Positions 1 through 9,623 of a stretch of DNA of 64,000 nt are shown here, one piece after another (within the stretch, counting starts at the first letter, position 1; every line of letters begins with the position of its first letter). The position numbers and the translations under genes were made by a program. Origin of the DNA: Burkholderiales bacterium (lineage in GTDB: Bacteria; Pseudomonadota; Gammaproteobacteria; Burkholderiales; Burkholderiaceae_C); contig RXJW01000014.1 in the NCBI GenBank assembly GCA_003963005.1, positions 1 through 64,000 on the forward strand. The letters run 5' to 3'. The notes beneath the pieces were generated by a model, which made no database searches, was not told the DNA's origin, and saw nothing but the letters and a program-made list of their open reading frames with translations.

Positions 1-1462
1 CCACCAGTCGGCGTATCGTCGAGGAACCGGGAAAGGGGCGACGGGAACATGTGTTTGCGGGCAGGCCGAAATTTGACAATGAGCTGCGAGCTCGGGTTGT
101 TAGCTGGCCGCCCCTTCGATCCGCCCGGTTGCGCCGAGAGCGCGAATCCGTAGTTGTCGTGTGCCCGCGAGTTCCCGCCGTGTCTTCACTGCAGGAGGTC
201 GCCTATGAGAGTCATCGGTTTGGACGTCCATCGCAACTTTGCGCAGGTTGCGATTCTCGACAACGGTGTGGTCAAGGACCACGGCCGCTTCGCCATGGAC
301 CGCGAAGCCGTCCTCGCGTTCGCCACTAAAACGCTCACCCCGGACGATGACGTCGTGCTGGAGGCGACTGGCAACACCGCCGTCATCGTTCGCTTGCTCA
401 CCCCGTTCGTGCGGCGGGTTGCGATCGCGAACCCTCTGCAAGTGCGGGCCATCGCCTGGGCAAAGGTCAAGACAGACAAGATCGACGCCGCGACGCTGGC
501 GCGGCTGCACGCTGCCCAGTTCCTGCCGGAGGTCTGGATGCCAAGCGAAAAGGTCGAGCTTCAGCGTCGGCTGGTCGCGGAGCGCACCCAGTTGGTCTCG
601 CAGATGACCCGACTCAAGAACCGCATCCAGTCCATCCTTCACGCCAACCTGATGCCGCGTGAGACGGGACGCATCTATGGCGCCAAGGGTCGCGCTCGCC
701 TTGAGGCGCTCGCGCTACCCGCTGATCAGATGCGTGCCGCGCTCCGACATCATGACGAGCTGGGCCGGCTGGCTACCGAGTTGGCAGCCATCGACAAGAG
801 CATCGCCCAGCAGGCGCTTGAAGACGAGAATGTGCGCCGGTTGATGACTATCGGTGGCGTGGACTTGGTCGTGGCCTTCAGCGTCCTGGCTGCTATCGGC
901 GACATCAGCCGGTTCTCGTCGCCACAGAAGCTGGTGAGCTACCTCGGTCTCAATCCCTCGGTCCACCAGTCAGGTGACCATCCCGCGTTCCACGGGCACA
1001 TCACGCACCAGGGGAGAGGGCATGCACGAGGAATGCTTGTCGAAGCGGCCTGGTCATTGGCGCCCAGCCCGGGCCCGCTGAGCGCCTTCTTCCATCGTAT
1101 CAGCATGAAGCGAGGAAAGCAGGTCGCCGCTGTGGCAACGGCACGTAAGCTGGCAGTGCTGGTCTGGCACATGCTGACGAAGCAGCAGGACTACGCCTGG
1201 ACCAGGCCAGCGCTGCTGCAGTTCAAGCTGCGTCGGCTGGAGCTCAGCGCTGGCCACCCGTCCCGCCGAGGAGGAAAGACACCTGGGCCTGCTCGAGACT
1301 ACAGCCTGAAGACAGTTCGTGACCAAGAACGCGCGTGGCTCGAGCAAGCAGAAACAGAGTACCGGCGCTTCGTCGCAGGGTGGAAGGAGCGACGTCCTGC
1401 GCGCGGTGCGACCCCTGCGGCGAAAGGGACATAGCGAAATCTCTTGTCGAATACATCCGTGT
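1..1462 (+). mobile_element. IS110-family insertion sequence (left boundary not resolved, may lie outside window)
   Basis: Contains an IS110-type transposase; right boundary inferred from where IS66 tnpC homology on the minus strand breaks (around 1460). Confidence 0.65.
205..1434 (+). CDS. IS110-family transposase (DEDD N-terminal domain, Transposase_20-like C-terminus)
   Basis: MRVIGLDVHRNFAQVAILDNG... N-terminus and GGVDLVVAFSVLAAIGDISRFSSPQKLVSYLGLNPS C-terminal motif; ATG at 205 follows an AGGAGG-type RBS. Confidence 0.88.
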   Translation: MRVIGLDVHRNFAQVAILDNGVVKDHGRFAMDREAVLAFATKTLTPDDDVVLEATGNTAVIVRLLTPFVRRVAIANPLQVRAIAWAKVKTDKIDAATLARLHAAQFLPEVWMPSEKVELQRRLVAERTQLVSQMTRLKNRIQSILHANLMPRETGRIYGAKGRARLEALALPADQMRAALRHHDELGRLATELAAIDKSIAQQALEDENVRRLMTIGGVDLVVAFSVLAAIGDISRFSSPQKLVSYLGLNPSVHQSGDHPAFHGHITHQGRGHARGMLVEAAWSLAPSPGPLSAFFHRISMKRGKQVAAVATARKLAVLVWHMLTKQQDYAWTRPALLQFKLRRLELSAGHPSRRGGKTPGPARDYSLKTVRDQERAWLEQAETEYRRFVAGWKERRPARGATPAAKGT

Positions 1463-2747
1463 CGATAGGCAGGACTCCGTCATCGAGGTAGCGAGTCAAC
1501 GCCGTCCAGCGCTTGAGGCTGTAGTCGATGGCCCTGGCGGTGGCTGAGCCATCCGGCACGCGCTGGCGCTGCTGGCGCAACCACTGGTGAAGCGCATCAG
1601 CCAGCGGCCGGGCAGCTTGCCTGGCTTCAAGCCTGGCCTGGTTGTCGGCATTGGCCGCGGTTCGCTCCGCCTCGTAGAGCTGGCCGAAGAACTTCAGCGC
1701 CTGCTCGCCGACTTGACTGCCGTGGTTTGCCCAGAGCTCATGGAACTTGCGCCGAGCGTGCGCCATGCAGCCGACCTCCGTCACGCCCAGCTCGAAGCAA
1801 GCCTTGTAGCCGGCGAAGTCGTCGCAGACGAGCTTGCCTTGCCAAGCTGGCTTGCTTGGCGTCCCGGGCAGTCCGAGGAAGCCGCGGGCATGCTGGCCGC
1901 CGCGGCTGTCGGCGAAGTCGAAGACGACGGCTTGCAGCGTGCCGAACTGCGTGCTGCAGTAGCTCCACAGGTAGGCGCGGTGGGTCTTGCCGTGGCCGGG
2001 CTTGAGCATCGCCACTGGGGTCTCGTCGGCGTGAAGCACCGGCTGGCGCAGTAGTTCCGCGGCCAGCGCGTCCACCAGCGGCTGTAGCTGCACGCCGCAC
2101 TCGCCAACCCACTGAGCGAGTGTGGAACGCGCGATGGCGTGACCGGCGCGCTCGAAGATGGCCTCTTGCCGGTACAGCGGCAGATGGTCCAGGTACTTGG
2201 CGACCAACACCTGGGCCAGCAGGCCCGTCGTCGGTAGGCCCTTGTCGATGATGTGCGGAGCGACCGGCGCCTGCACGATCCGCTCGCAGCACTTGCACAC
2301 CCACTTGCCGCGGATGTGGCGCTCAACGGTGAAGACGCCAGGCTGGTAGTCCAGCTTCTCGGCCACGTCCTCGCCGATACGCTGCATGGCCTGGCCGCAG
2401 CCGCAGGCGGTGTTCTCCGGTTCATGGTGCACGTCGCGGCGCGGAAGGTGCGCCGGCAGCTTCTCGCGCCTGGGCTGTTGCCGCTCGCCCGCGGCGCGGC
2501 TTGGCTGCAGCGCCTCAATCTCGGCGGCCACCGCCGCCAGGTCGCTGTCCAGCGTCTCGTCCAGCAGGCTCTTCTGCTCGGCGTTGAAGCGCTCGCTCTG
2601 CGCGGCGAACTTCAGCCGCCTGAGGATGGCGTTCTCGTGCGTGAGCTTCTCGATGACGGCCTGCTTGAACGCAGCCTCGGTGCGCGCAGTCCGCAGGGCG
2701 TCGCGCAGTTGCTGGGCATCGAGTGTGTCGAGGTCGTCGGCAATCAC
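1463..2747 (-). pseudogene. tnpC: IS66 transposase TnpC, C-terminus replaced at IS110 junction
   Basis: ORF 1299-2747 encodes IS66 Orf3 (Zn-finger CGCGQ..., HADETPVAMLKPG, KFHELW) but loses the usual DNNxxEN...RPW end after VLPID and continues into IS110 sequence. Confidence 0.75.
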
Positions 2748-2810
2748 GGGTGGTGATGCTGCTTGTCGTGGGCCTCGCCGCCCATCGGCAGATGCCGCAA
2801 TGGACGCGAA

Positions 2811-3143
2811 CTACAGCAGCGTGATGACGCCTGCCTCGCCGACGTGCTGCCAAGGCAGGCCAAGCACGAGCGCGTCGAACTGCGGCCTGGTCAGGGTCTG
2901 CGTGCCGCTGACGTCCCTGGGCCAAACGAACTTGCCGCTGTTCAGGCGCCGTGCGGCCAGCCACACGCCGATGCCGTCGTGCACCAGCACCTTCATGCGA
3001 TTAGCCCGGCGATTGGCGAACAGGTAGGCGTGGTGCGGCCTGGCGGCGCCGAAGACCGTGACAACGCGAGCAAGGGCCGCTTCGGCGCCCGCGCGCATGT
3101 CCAGAGGCTCGACCGCCATCCACACGGCGTCGACGCGGATCAC
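2811..3143 (-). CDS. tnpB: IS66 family accessory protein TnpB
   Basis: VIRVDAVWMAVEPLDMRAGAEAALARVV... GTG start; overlaps tnpA stop. Confidence 0.85.
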   Translation of the reverse strand: MIRVDAVWMAVEPLDMRAGAEAALARVVTVFGAARPHHAYLFANRRANRMKVLVHDGIGVWLAARRLNSGKFVWPRDVSGTQTLTRPQFDALVLGLPWQHVGEAGVITLL

Positions 3144-3484
3144 CGCAGCAGCTCGCGCGTGAAGACCGCCAGCGCCGCCGCCGCACTCGTCGGCCACAGC
3201 AGCTTGATCGCCATCGCGCCTCGGCGCAGTTCGAGCTCGATGCCTCGGTCGTCGGAGCAGGGCGGCTCACTCGGCGCAACGGCCACCGGCACGAACTCTT
3301 GCCGAACGACCGCCGGCTCCGAGCAGCGCGCCAGCTTGCGCCAGCCGTGCACGATGTTGGCGTTGATGCCGTGTGCCAGGGCGACCTTGGCCACCGACAC
3401 GCCAGGCACCTCGCACTCGGCCAGGATCTGGGCCTTCAACTCGAGGCTATAGCGCCTGCGCTTGCGACTCTGCTCAGCTTCCAT
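3140..3484 (-). CDS. tnpA: IS66 family accessory protein TnpA (HTH)
   Basis: MEAEQSRKRRRYSLELKAQILAECEVPGVSVAKVALAHGINANIVHGWRK: IS66 Orf1 HTH. Confidence 0.87.
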   Translation of the reverse strand: MEAEQSRKRRRYSLELKAQILAECEVPGVSVAKVALAHGINANIVHGWRKLARCSEPAVVRQEFVPVAVAPSEPPCSDDRGIELELRRGAMAIKLLWPTSAAAALAVFTRELLR

Positions 3485-3485
3485 C

Positions 3486-3513
3486 GTGTCCAGCTATTTG
3501 AATAACTGGACAC
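3486..3513. repeat. 8-bp perfect inverted repeat (GTGTCCAG-12nt-CTGGACAC) directly upstream of IS66 tnpA start
   Basis: Direct sequence match; ends 1 nt from the tnpA ATG (minus strand). Confidence 0.85.
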
Positions 3514-3560
3514 CATCGCTATCGCCGCGCCGGATCTTCTCAAGATGGGTTCGCCGGACT

Positions 3561-4942
3561 TACATGGACGCCCCCGTTTGCCAAGCTTCCAGTTCACTGC
3601 CGCACGAAGAAAAGAGTGCACCCGTACATTCGGACTTCAGATGCGAGACGAGCTCGCTGTCCCTGATGGGTTCTGCTGGTCGGCGCCGCTATCGCTTACA
3701 CGCACTCGAAGTGCCTCGTCCGGGGCGGGCTGTGCTGACCACGGTCTGACCTGTCGTGCCATCAACTTGCTGGTTGCCTGAGCAATCGGCGGTGAGATTC
3801 TCCTGTTGCTGCAGATGTCGGCGATGGCTGGCTACGCCGCAGCGTAGTCAGGCGTGAACTCGCGCCCGTGCGCCAGCAGCGCCCATACAGTCCGCGCTGT
3901 TTTGTTCGCCATCGCGACGGCCGCAACGTTCTTGTTTCGACGCGTGGTGAGCTTGACCAGCCAGCTGTCCGGATCGGCCTTCTGGGTCGCCCTGTAGATG
4001 ACGGAGCGAGCGCCGTGGATCAGCATGGTGCGCAGGTACGCATCTCCGCGTTTGCTCATGCCCAGCAGCGTTGGCTTGCCGCCGCTGGAGTGCTGTCGAG
4101 GGACCACGCCCAGCCAGGCCGCGAATTGCCGGCCGTTGTCGAAGTTCTTCGCATCGCCGATGCTGGCGACCAAGGCACTGGCAGTCAGCGGTCCGATGCC
4201 CGGCACCTTCTCAAGACGCTGGCTGGCCTCGCTGGCACGGTGCCATGCCTTGATCTGCACTTCGATCTCGTCGACCTGCGCCTGCAGCGCCTTGAGGTGG
4301 TCGAGCAGCCGCTGGATCAGGAGGCGGAAGGTGCCCGGCAACTCGTTCTCGGCATCTTCGATCAGCGATGGCACGCGCTGGGCGATGTAGGCGATGCCCT
4401 GCGGCACCACCAGGCCGTACTCGCCGAGAAGGCCCCGAATCTGGTTGGCTTGTGCGGTGCGTGCCTTCACGAAGCCCTGGCGGACGCGGTGCAGCGAGAG
4501 CACCGACTGCTGCTCGACGTTCTTGATCGGCACGAAGCGCATCGACGGCCTGCTGACGGCCTCGCAGATCGCTTCCGCGTCGGCAGCATCGTTCTTATTG
4601 CTCTTGACGTACGGCTTGACGAACTGGGGCGCCATCAGCCGGACCGTGTGGCCCAGCGCCTGCAGCTTGCGGGCCCAGTGGTGAGCGCTGGCGCAGGCCT
4701 CGATGCCGATCAGGCAGGGCGGCAGGTTCGCGAAGAAGGGGGCAACCTGGTCGCGCTTGAGCTGCCTGCGCAGCACGGCCTTGCCGCGCTCGTTGACCCC
4801 GTGAACCTGGAACACGTTCTTGGCCAGATCGAGGCCGATCGTCGTAATCTCCATGGTGGACGCTCCTTCCGATCGAGTGGTTGCTGACACATCCACTGTG
4901 GCACTTCGATGCCGTCTACGGGTGGGGGCGTCCATCCCATTG
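3561..4942 (-). mobile_element. IS110-family, IS1111-subgroup insertion sequence (boundaries approximate)
   Basis: Transposase plus perfect 12-bp subterminal inverted repeats ATGGACGCCCCC (3564-3575) / GGGGGCGTCCAT (4924-4935) and long noncoding region 3' of the transposase. Confidence 0.75.
3832..4854 (-). CDS. IS110/IS1111-family transposase
   Basis: MEITTIGLDLAKNVFQVHGVNERGKAVLRR... KVPGIGPLTASALVASIGDAKNFDNGRQFAAWLGVVPRQHSSGGK. Confidence 0.9.
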   Translation of the reverse strand: MEITTIGLDLAKNVFQVHGVNERGKAVLRRQLKRDQVAPFFANLPPCLIGIEACASAHHWARKLQALGHTVRLMAPQFVKPYVKSNKNDAADAEAICEAVSRPSMRFVPIKNVEQQSVLSLHRVRQGFVKARTAQANQIRGLLGEYGLVVPQGIAYIAQRVPSLIEDAENELPGTFRLLIQRLLDHLKALQAQVDEIEVQIKAWHRASEASQRLEKVPGIGPLTASALVASIGDAKNFDNGRQFAAWLGVVPRQHSSGGKPTLLGMSKRGDAYLRTMLIHGARSVIYRATQKADPDSWLVKLTTRRNKNVAAVAMANKTARTVWALLAHGREFTPDYAAA

Positions 4943-5171
4943 CTTACGCTTCGCCCGCGGAATCGACCGCTGAACCCGGCGCTCGCATTTGACTGGTTCA
5001 GTAGCTGCCTTCGCGTGTTGTTTGGCAACTCTGTGTCGACTGACCTACCTGGGTCAACTCCGGAGCAAAGACCGTAGCAGGCTAGTTGCGGCCAATCGTT
5101 GCGCCAGCAACCTGACTCCTGACCGTCGCACAGGGCGCGATCTACAAACGCCACAACGTGCGTGCCGGCAA

Positions 5172-6044
5172 TCACTGCTGTCGAAGCCATTTCAAACTCT
5201 CCTCCCAGGCCGGTCTTCCCGCCTCCCGGAAATAGCCGAAATGGCCTAGTGCTTTTGCGCCAGTGTCCGCGGGCGACAAGGACTGAATCTCGATCTGCGC
5301 AGCGACGAAGAAGCCCATGAGCGCTTCAACTGCAGCGCGCGGCGCCATCCAGTCGTCGGTCACCACGCAGGCGCAGATGCGCCCGCGGTATCGCGCGAAA
5401 TGTCGGCGCAATGGGGCACCCTCGAGATCAACCAAGTAGTCCGGATGCCGGCACCAGCGTGCCCATTCCCGAGCGACACCCCCTGGCAGGTTCTCGCCGA
5501 ATCCGATTCGGCGGGATGGGAAGTACGAGAGCACTCCGACCAGTACAGGCATGAGCACGTGCCACAGCAGTGCCAGACGCCAGCGTGTCAGGCCGCGCCA
5601 GTGCTTCCAGTACCCGCTCTGCGCGCTCACCGCGAACATCGCATGGACCCGTTCGTTGTTGTCCGCCAGCCCGAATAACTGGCCGCCGACGCTGTGCCCA
5701 ACTGCGAGCAGCCGCTTGCCGGGATAGCGCAGGGCGGCAGCATCGATCATGCTGGCGACGTCGACTTCGCCCCACTGGCGCATGTCGCAGGCCTCAGCGC
5801 TGACGGCACCGTCAGCAGACCCACCGATGCCGCGATAGTCGTAGGTCAAGACCTCGAAACCATGCTCGGCAAGGAAACGCGCATATCGGTCGTAGTAGCC
5901 ACGCTTGACGCCGGTCGCTCCGTTGACGATGACGACACTGTCGACGTCGCCAGCCGCTGCATAGCGCGTGGCCGCAAGCGAGCGACCATCGCGCGCAACG
6001 ATGCGCAATTCATCTGCCCTGACGGGCGATGCGGTCCATGTCAT
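5172..6044 (-). CDS. alpha/beta hydrolase family protein
   Basis: GHSVGGQ nucleophile elbow, FEVLTYDYRGIGGSADG, C-terminal HFGYFRE. Confidence 0.8.
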   Translation of the reverse strand: MTWTASPVRADELRIVARDGRSLAATRYAAAGDVDSVVIVNGATGVKRGYYDRYARFLAEHGFEVLTYDYRGIGGSADGAVSAEACDMRQWGEVDVASMIDAAALRYPGKRLLAVGHSVGGQLFGLADNNERVHAMFAVSAQSGYWKHWRGLTRWRLALLWHVLMPVLVGVLSYFPSRRIGFGENLPGGVAREWARWCRHPDYLVDLEGAPLRRHFARYRGRICACVVTDDWMAPRAAVEALMGFFVAAQIEIQSLSPADTGAKALGHFGYFREAGRPAWEESLKWLRQQ

Positions 6045-6186
6045 GCCAGCGCCTCTCCAGCGGCGTCGAGAGGCTTCGCCGGCGCGCACTGACAAGCCAA
6101 CGCCGGGGCCGTCAGGACGTAGGGGATCGGTCGTGACTGGCAGAAGGGCATCGCAGATGGCCACGCTCGTGTGTGCCGCGGCGTCT

Positions 6187-6645
6187 TCACGAGACACCCT
6201 TCGCCGCGCCAGGTCTGCTGCGCCAGGCCTCGGCCGGATGCATGACGTAGCGGGCCCAGACATGGCGCCACGGCACGACCAGATAGACCCCCACGATTCC
6301 GATGCACTCGTTGAAGAGCACTTGCAGCTCGGGCGTCATGCGGTGCGCCAGCCAGGCCGGCAAGATGAGCAGCAGGATTGCCACGGTCTTCCACAGCGTT
6401 TCGAGCAGCATCAGGGGCAGCATCTGAAGGGGGTATCTCAGCCCCAGTACGGACAGCAGGGCCAAAGACGCCAGCATCGATTTGGCGATGACGCGTGGTG
6501 CCGGCCAAGGCCCGGTCTCGAACAGAACCTGCTGCCAGACGAAGAAGCCCATGACACCGGCCATGAGCAAATACACCATGCGCAGCGCATGGATGCGCCA
6601 TGGCGCGACGGGTGGAAGTTCGCGTACTGGAGGTGTATTCATCAT
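6187..6645 (-). CDS. hypothetical integral membrane protein
   Basis: Several hydrophobic segments (MVYLLMAGVMGFFVWQ, SMLASLALLSVLGL, TVAILLLILPAWL). Confidence 0.6.
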   Translation of the reverse strand: MMNTPPVRELPPVAPWRIHALRMVYLLMAGVMGFFVWQQVLFETGPWPAPRVIAKSMLASLALLSVLGLRYPLQMLPLMLLETLWKTVAILLLILPAWLAHRMTPELQVLFNECIGIVGVYLVVPWRHVWARYVMHPAEAWRSRPGAAKGVS

Positions 6646-6964
6646 TGATGTAGAGACGGTGGGCTCGCCGTGACGGCATTCGACAGCTTGTCGATCAGGC
6701 ACTCAGACACTTTCAGCGGTGCATCGATCAGAACCAAGCGATGGACAGACGAACGACGGGGATGGGTATCCGAGTGACGCTGGGCGCGGACGGCATCCCG
6801 CCGTGCGGCAAGGTGGTCCAGTCGCGCCGGGAGCGCGTTGGCGTCGCTGGTGCGCGCGCAGGGCAGGGTCGTGGGCCCGCGGTCAGCTGGGGCGGTGGCC
6901 GTCAGAGACGCCCTTCAACGCCAAGCTCCACGGGCCTGGGAAAAGGCGTTCTGCGCAGCGGCCT

Positions 6965-7741
6965 TCACATCTGCTTGAAGTGATGCGTGAAATTGCGACT
7001 GACCCGCAGCACCTCGGGGCGTCCCTTGAGGTGGATGTCAGCCGTCTCATTGGGACCGCGAACGACGTGACTGACGGAGCTCAGGTTAACGATGGCTGAG
7101 CGGTGCACCTGGACAAACTGCTCCGGATCCAATTGGGCGAGCAAGTCCCTGAGGGGCAGGCTGACCACGGCTTCGCTGAGAACGCCATCGTCGCTTCGCC
7201 AGGCCACCACGGTGTACTTGCTGTCCGCTTGAAGGTAGTCCACCCGGTCGACAGGGATCAGCCGAAGTGCGCCCCCGACCTGGGCGCGCAGCCAGCGCAA
7301 GCCGGGCGGCCGGCCAGATCGTTGCAGCTGCTCTGCAAGCTGGCGCAGCAGATTCTCGTTGTGATGCACGGGCGCAGCGGCTTCAACCCGCGCCTTGAGA
7401 CGACTCACGGTGTCGGCCAGGCGCAAGGGCTCCACGGGCTTGACGAGATAGTCCAGAGCGCCATGCGCAAAGGCCTGGACCGCGTACTGTTCGAAGGCTG
7501 TCACGAAGATCAGGTGGGAGCGCCGACCGATGTGATGGGCCGCTTCCACGCCACTCATGCCAGGCATGTGTACGTCCAAGAAGCAGATGGCGGGCTGCAG
7601 ACGCTCAAACTGCTCCACCGCTTCCCGGCCATTGCGCACCAAGGCCACGATCTGAAGCGCCGGCCAGGCGATCCCCAGGAGTTCAGCCAGCTCGTTCCGC
7701 AACTGGGGCTCGTCGTCGGCAATCAGTGCTGTTGCGGTCAT
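6965..7741 (-). CDS. LytTR-family response regulator
   Basis: Receiver (CFLDVHMPGMSG) plus LytTR domain (DYLQADSKYTVVAWR...FVQVHRSAIVNLSSV). Confidence 0.9.
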   Translation of the reverse strand: MTATALIADDEPQLRNELAELLGIAWPALQIVALVRNGREAVEQFERLQPAICFLDVHMPGMSGVEAAHHIGRRSHLIFVTAFEQYAVQAFAHGALDYLVKPVEPLRLADTVSRLKARVEAAAPVHHNENLLRQLAEQLQRSGRPPGLRWLRAQVGGALRLIPVDRVDYLQADSKYTVVAWRSDDGVLSEAVVSLPLRDLLAQLDPEQFVQVHRSAIVNLSSVSHVVRGPNETADIHLKGRPEVLRVSRNFTHHFKQM

Positions 7742-8835
7742 AACTGACCTCCTGGGCGCGCGGGGAGATCGGCTTCGGCCACGGTGTTGCCGTCAGGCGT
7801 GCGACGCAGACTCACCTGGGCATCGCCATCAAATGCCAGCGTGAGGCGTTCGCGGAGGTTGATCAAGCCCACGCTGGCCGCATCAGGCCGCCGTGCCTGG
7901 GGGCCCACGCCGGTGTCCGTGACTTGCACCTTTACCCGTTGGTCTTGCACGGTCACCCGCAGGTTGACGGTGCCGCCGTTCTCGCTGGGGTCGATCCCGT
8001 GCCGGATCGAGTTTTCGACGAATGTCATCAACGTCATGGGTGGGCAGTGAAGGGGCAAGGCTGCGGCGTCGATGTGCACGTCATACCGGAGCCGATCTGG
8101 CATTCGCATTCGCATCAATTCAAGATAGGCGCAGACAATTCCACGCTCGTGCTCGAACGTCGTGGGGCCCGCCTCGAGTCGCGGTAGCGCTGCTCTGAGG
8201 TAAGCAATCAGGTGGTCGAGCATGCGGGTCGCGTCGTCGCTGCCGGACTGTCGGACCATAGACCGGATGTTGGCCAGTGTGTTGAAAAGGAAATGCGGTT
8301 CTACCTGGGCTTGCAACAGTCGAAGCCGAGCGTCCAAGGCCTGGCGCTCCAGCTCGCTGCTTTTCAAGCGAAACCCCAGCGCCTGCTCGCGCGCAAAAGC
8401 TTCACTGCGCCGCAGCAGGGCTCCCAGGGCGATCCAGGGGCCAAAGAAAATGCCCATGAAGGCCATGATGAACACGCCATTGCGGTATCCGGGGCCGAGT
8501 GACGCCACGTCGAACGTGCCCGTGGTGATGACGTAGGCGAGGTAGCTGGCCACCGGCATCACCAGCAACACCGCCAGCAGCTGCAGGATCCAGCGCGGCA
8601 ACCAGGGAGGCGGCCGGCGCGGCCACTTGTCGGCCAGGCCATAGGCCAGAACACCCATCCCGACTGCAAAGCCGCAGCGCACCAGCCACGTCGGCAGCGA
8701 GGTCTCCGAGGACAGCGCACGCACGACGGCCCAGAGTGCCGTCAACACCGCCCAAAGCTTGACCCGTGGCCATGTGAGCAGTTCATGCTTGGCGGTGGGA
8801 TGAGGCGCTACGGGATCGGCGTCAGTGGGTGTCAC
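7738..8835 (-). CDS. LytS/YehU-type sensor histidine kinase
   Basis: QAQVEPHFLFNTLANIRSMV (His_kinase) and FVENSIRHGI ATPase motif; overlaps the response regulator start by 4 nt. Confidence 0.9.
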   Translation of the reverse strand: MTPTDADPVAPHPTAKHELLTWPRVKLWAVLTALWAVVRALSSETSLPTWLVRCGFAVGMGVLAYGLADKWPRRPPPWLPRWILQLLAVLLVMPVASYLAYVITTGTFDVASLGPGYRNGVFIMAFMGIFFGPWIALGALLRRSEAFAREQALGFRLKSSELERQALDARLRLLQAQVEPHFLFNTLANIRSMVRQSGSDDATRMLDHLIAYLRAALPRLEAGPTTFEHERGIVCAYLELMRMRMPDRLRYDVHIDAAALPLHCPPMTLMTFVENSIRHGIDPSENGGTVNLRVTVQDQRVKVQVTDTGVGPQARRPDAASVGLINLRERLTLAFDGDAQVSLRRTPDGNTVAEADLPARPGGQL

Positions 8836-9286
8836 GGCGTGGGCGTCGGTACGTCAACGTGTCCGGATTTGAACCCGAACTGTGCAAGCCCAGTGCACCC
8901 GGCACAACGGGTTTCCGACGAGGCACGCGGTAAACAACTCAAGCGACGCTCACTTCCGACGACGCACGGAAGTGCCGCTGCCACCGCCCCCAGCAACGGC
9001 ACGGTCGCATCCTGTCGTCGCCTATCGTCGTTCGGACACCGGCTGGCGTCTCTCGTCCCTCGACTGATAGGTGAAGACGGATTGGTCAACCACAGTTCGG
9101 GGCAAGGCCATCTCGTTGCCTGCATCAAGGCCCCCATCTCTGCTGGCGAACAAGCGAGGTTCCCGGCGAGCACCGTGGCTTGGCCTGATGGCAACGGGGT
9201 GGTCCACCCCCTGCGGTCGCGCATGGTCCGCCGCAGACTGCCTATGACATGAGTCGCCCTTTATCTCTACTGATTGCTGAGCCCCC

Positions 9287-9595
9287 ATGAAAGCACCCCA
9301 AACCTTAACAGCTGCTGCCGCCGCCTTCCTCATCACGGGCTGCGCCTCGATAGCGGTCACGGATCAGGCGATCGTTGATCGAACTGCTTCTGCCCTGGGC
9401 CTGAGCAAGAGCGACTTCACCATCAGCAACCGCGTGGACGACGGTGTCACGACGAGATACCAGGTGCGGGCGAAGACCGGACAGAACTACAACTGCTTCG
9501 TCAGCGGCTCGATCGGGCTGCTCGGACGTGCAGTTTCGGAGGCTGTCTGCTCGAAGGAAGGGGAGGCACCCCGCAATCCTTTGCTGGGTCGGTAG
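9287..9595 (+). CDS. small predicted lipoprotein
   Basis: N-terminal signal with lipobox-like ITGC (AAFLITGCAS). Confidence 0.65.
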   Translation: MKAPQTLTAAAAAFLITGCASIAVTDQAIVDRTASALGLSKSDFTISNRVDDGVTTRYQVRAKTGQNYNCFVSGSIGLLGRAVSEAVCSKEGEAPRNPLLGR

Positions 9596-9623
9596 GTCTC
9601 ATGCCTCACGCAAGGATCTGTTC

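Larger units (their letters stand above)
1463..3563 (-). mobile_element. IS66-family insertion sequence, truncated at the tnpC 3' end
   Basis: tnpA-tnpB-tnpC order on the minus strand; GTAAG/TCCGGCGAACCC terminal-repeat-like end near 3551-3563; tnpC diverges after ...RYLDDGVLPID at the IS110 junction. Confidence 0.75.

Noticed and set aside
8855-8885. tRNA T-arm-like sequence on the minus strand (GGGTTCAAATCCGGAC)
   Set aside because: T-stem pairs only 4 of 5 positions and no acceptor/CCA or anticodon arm could be assembled around it; not called a tRNA.
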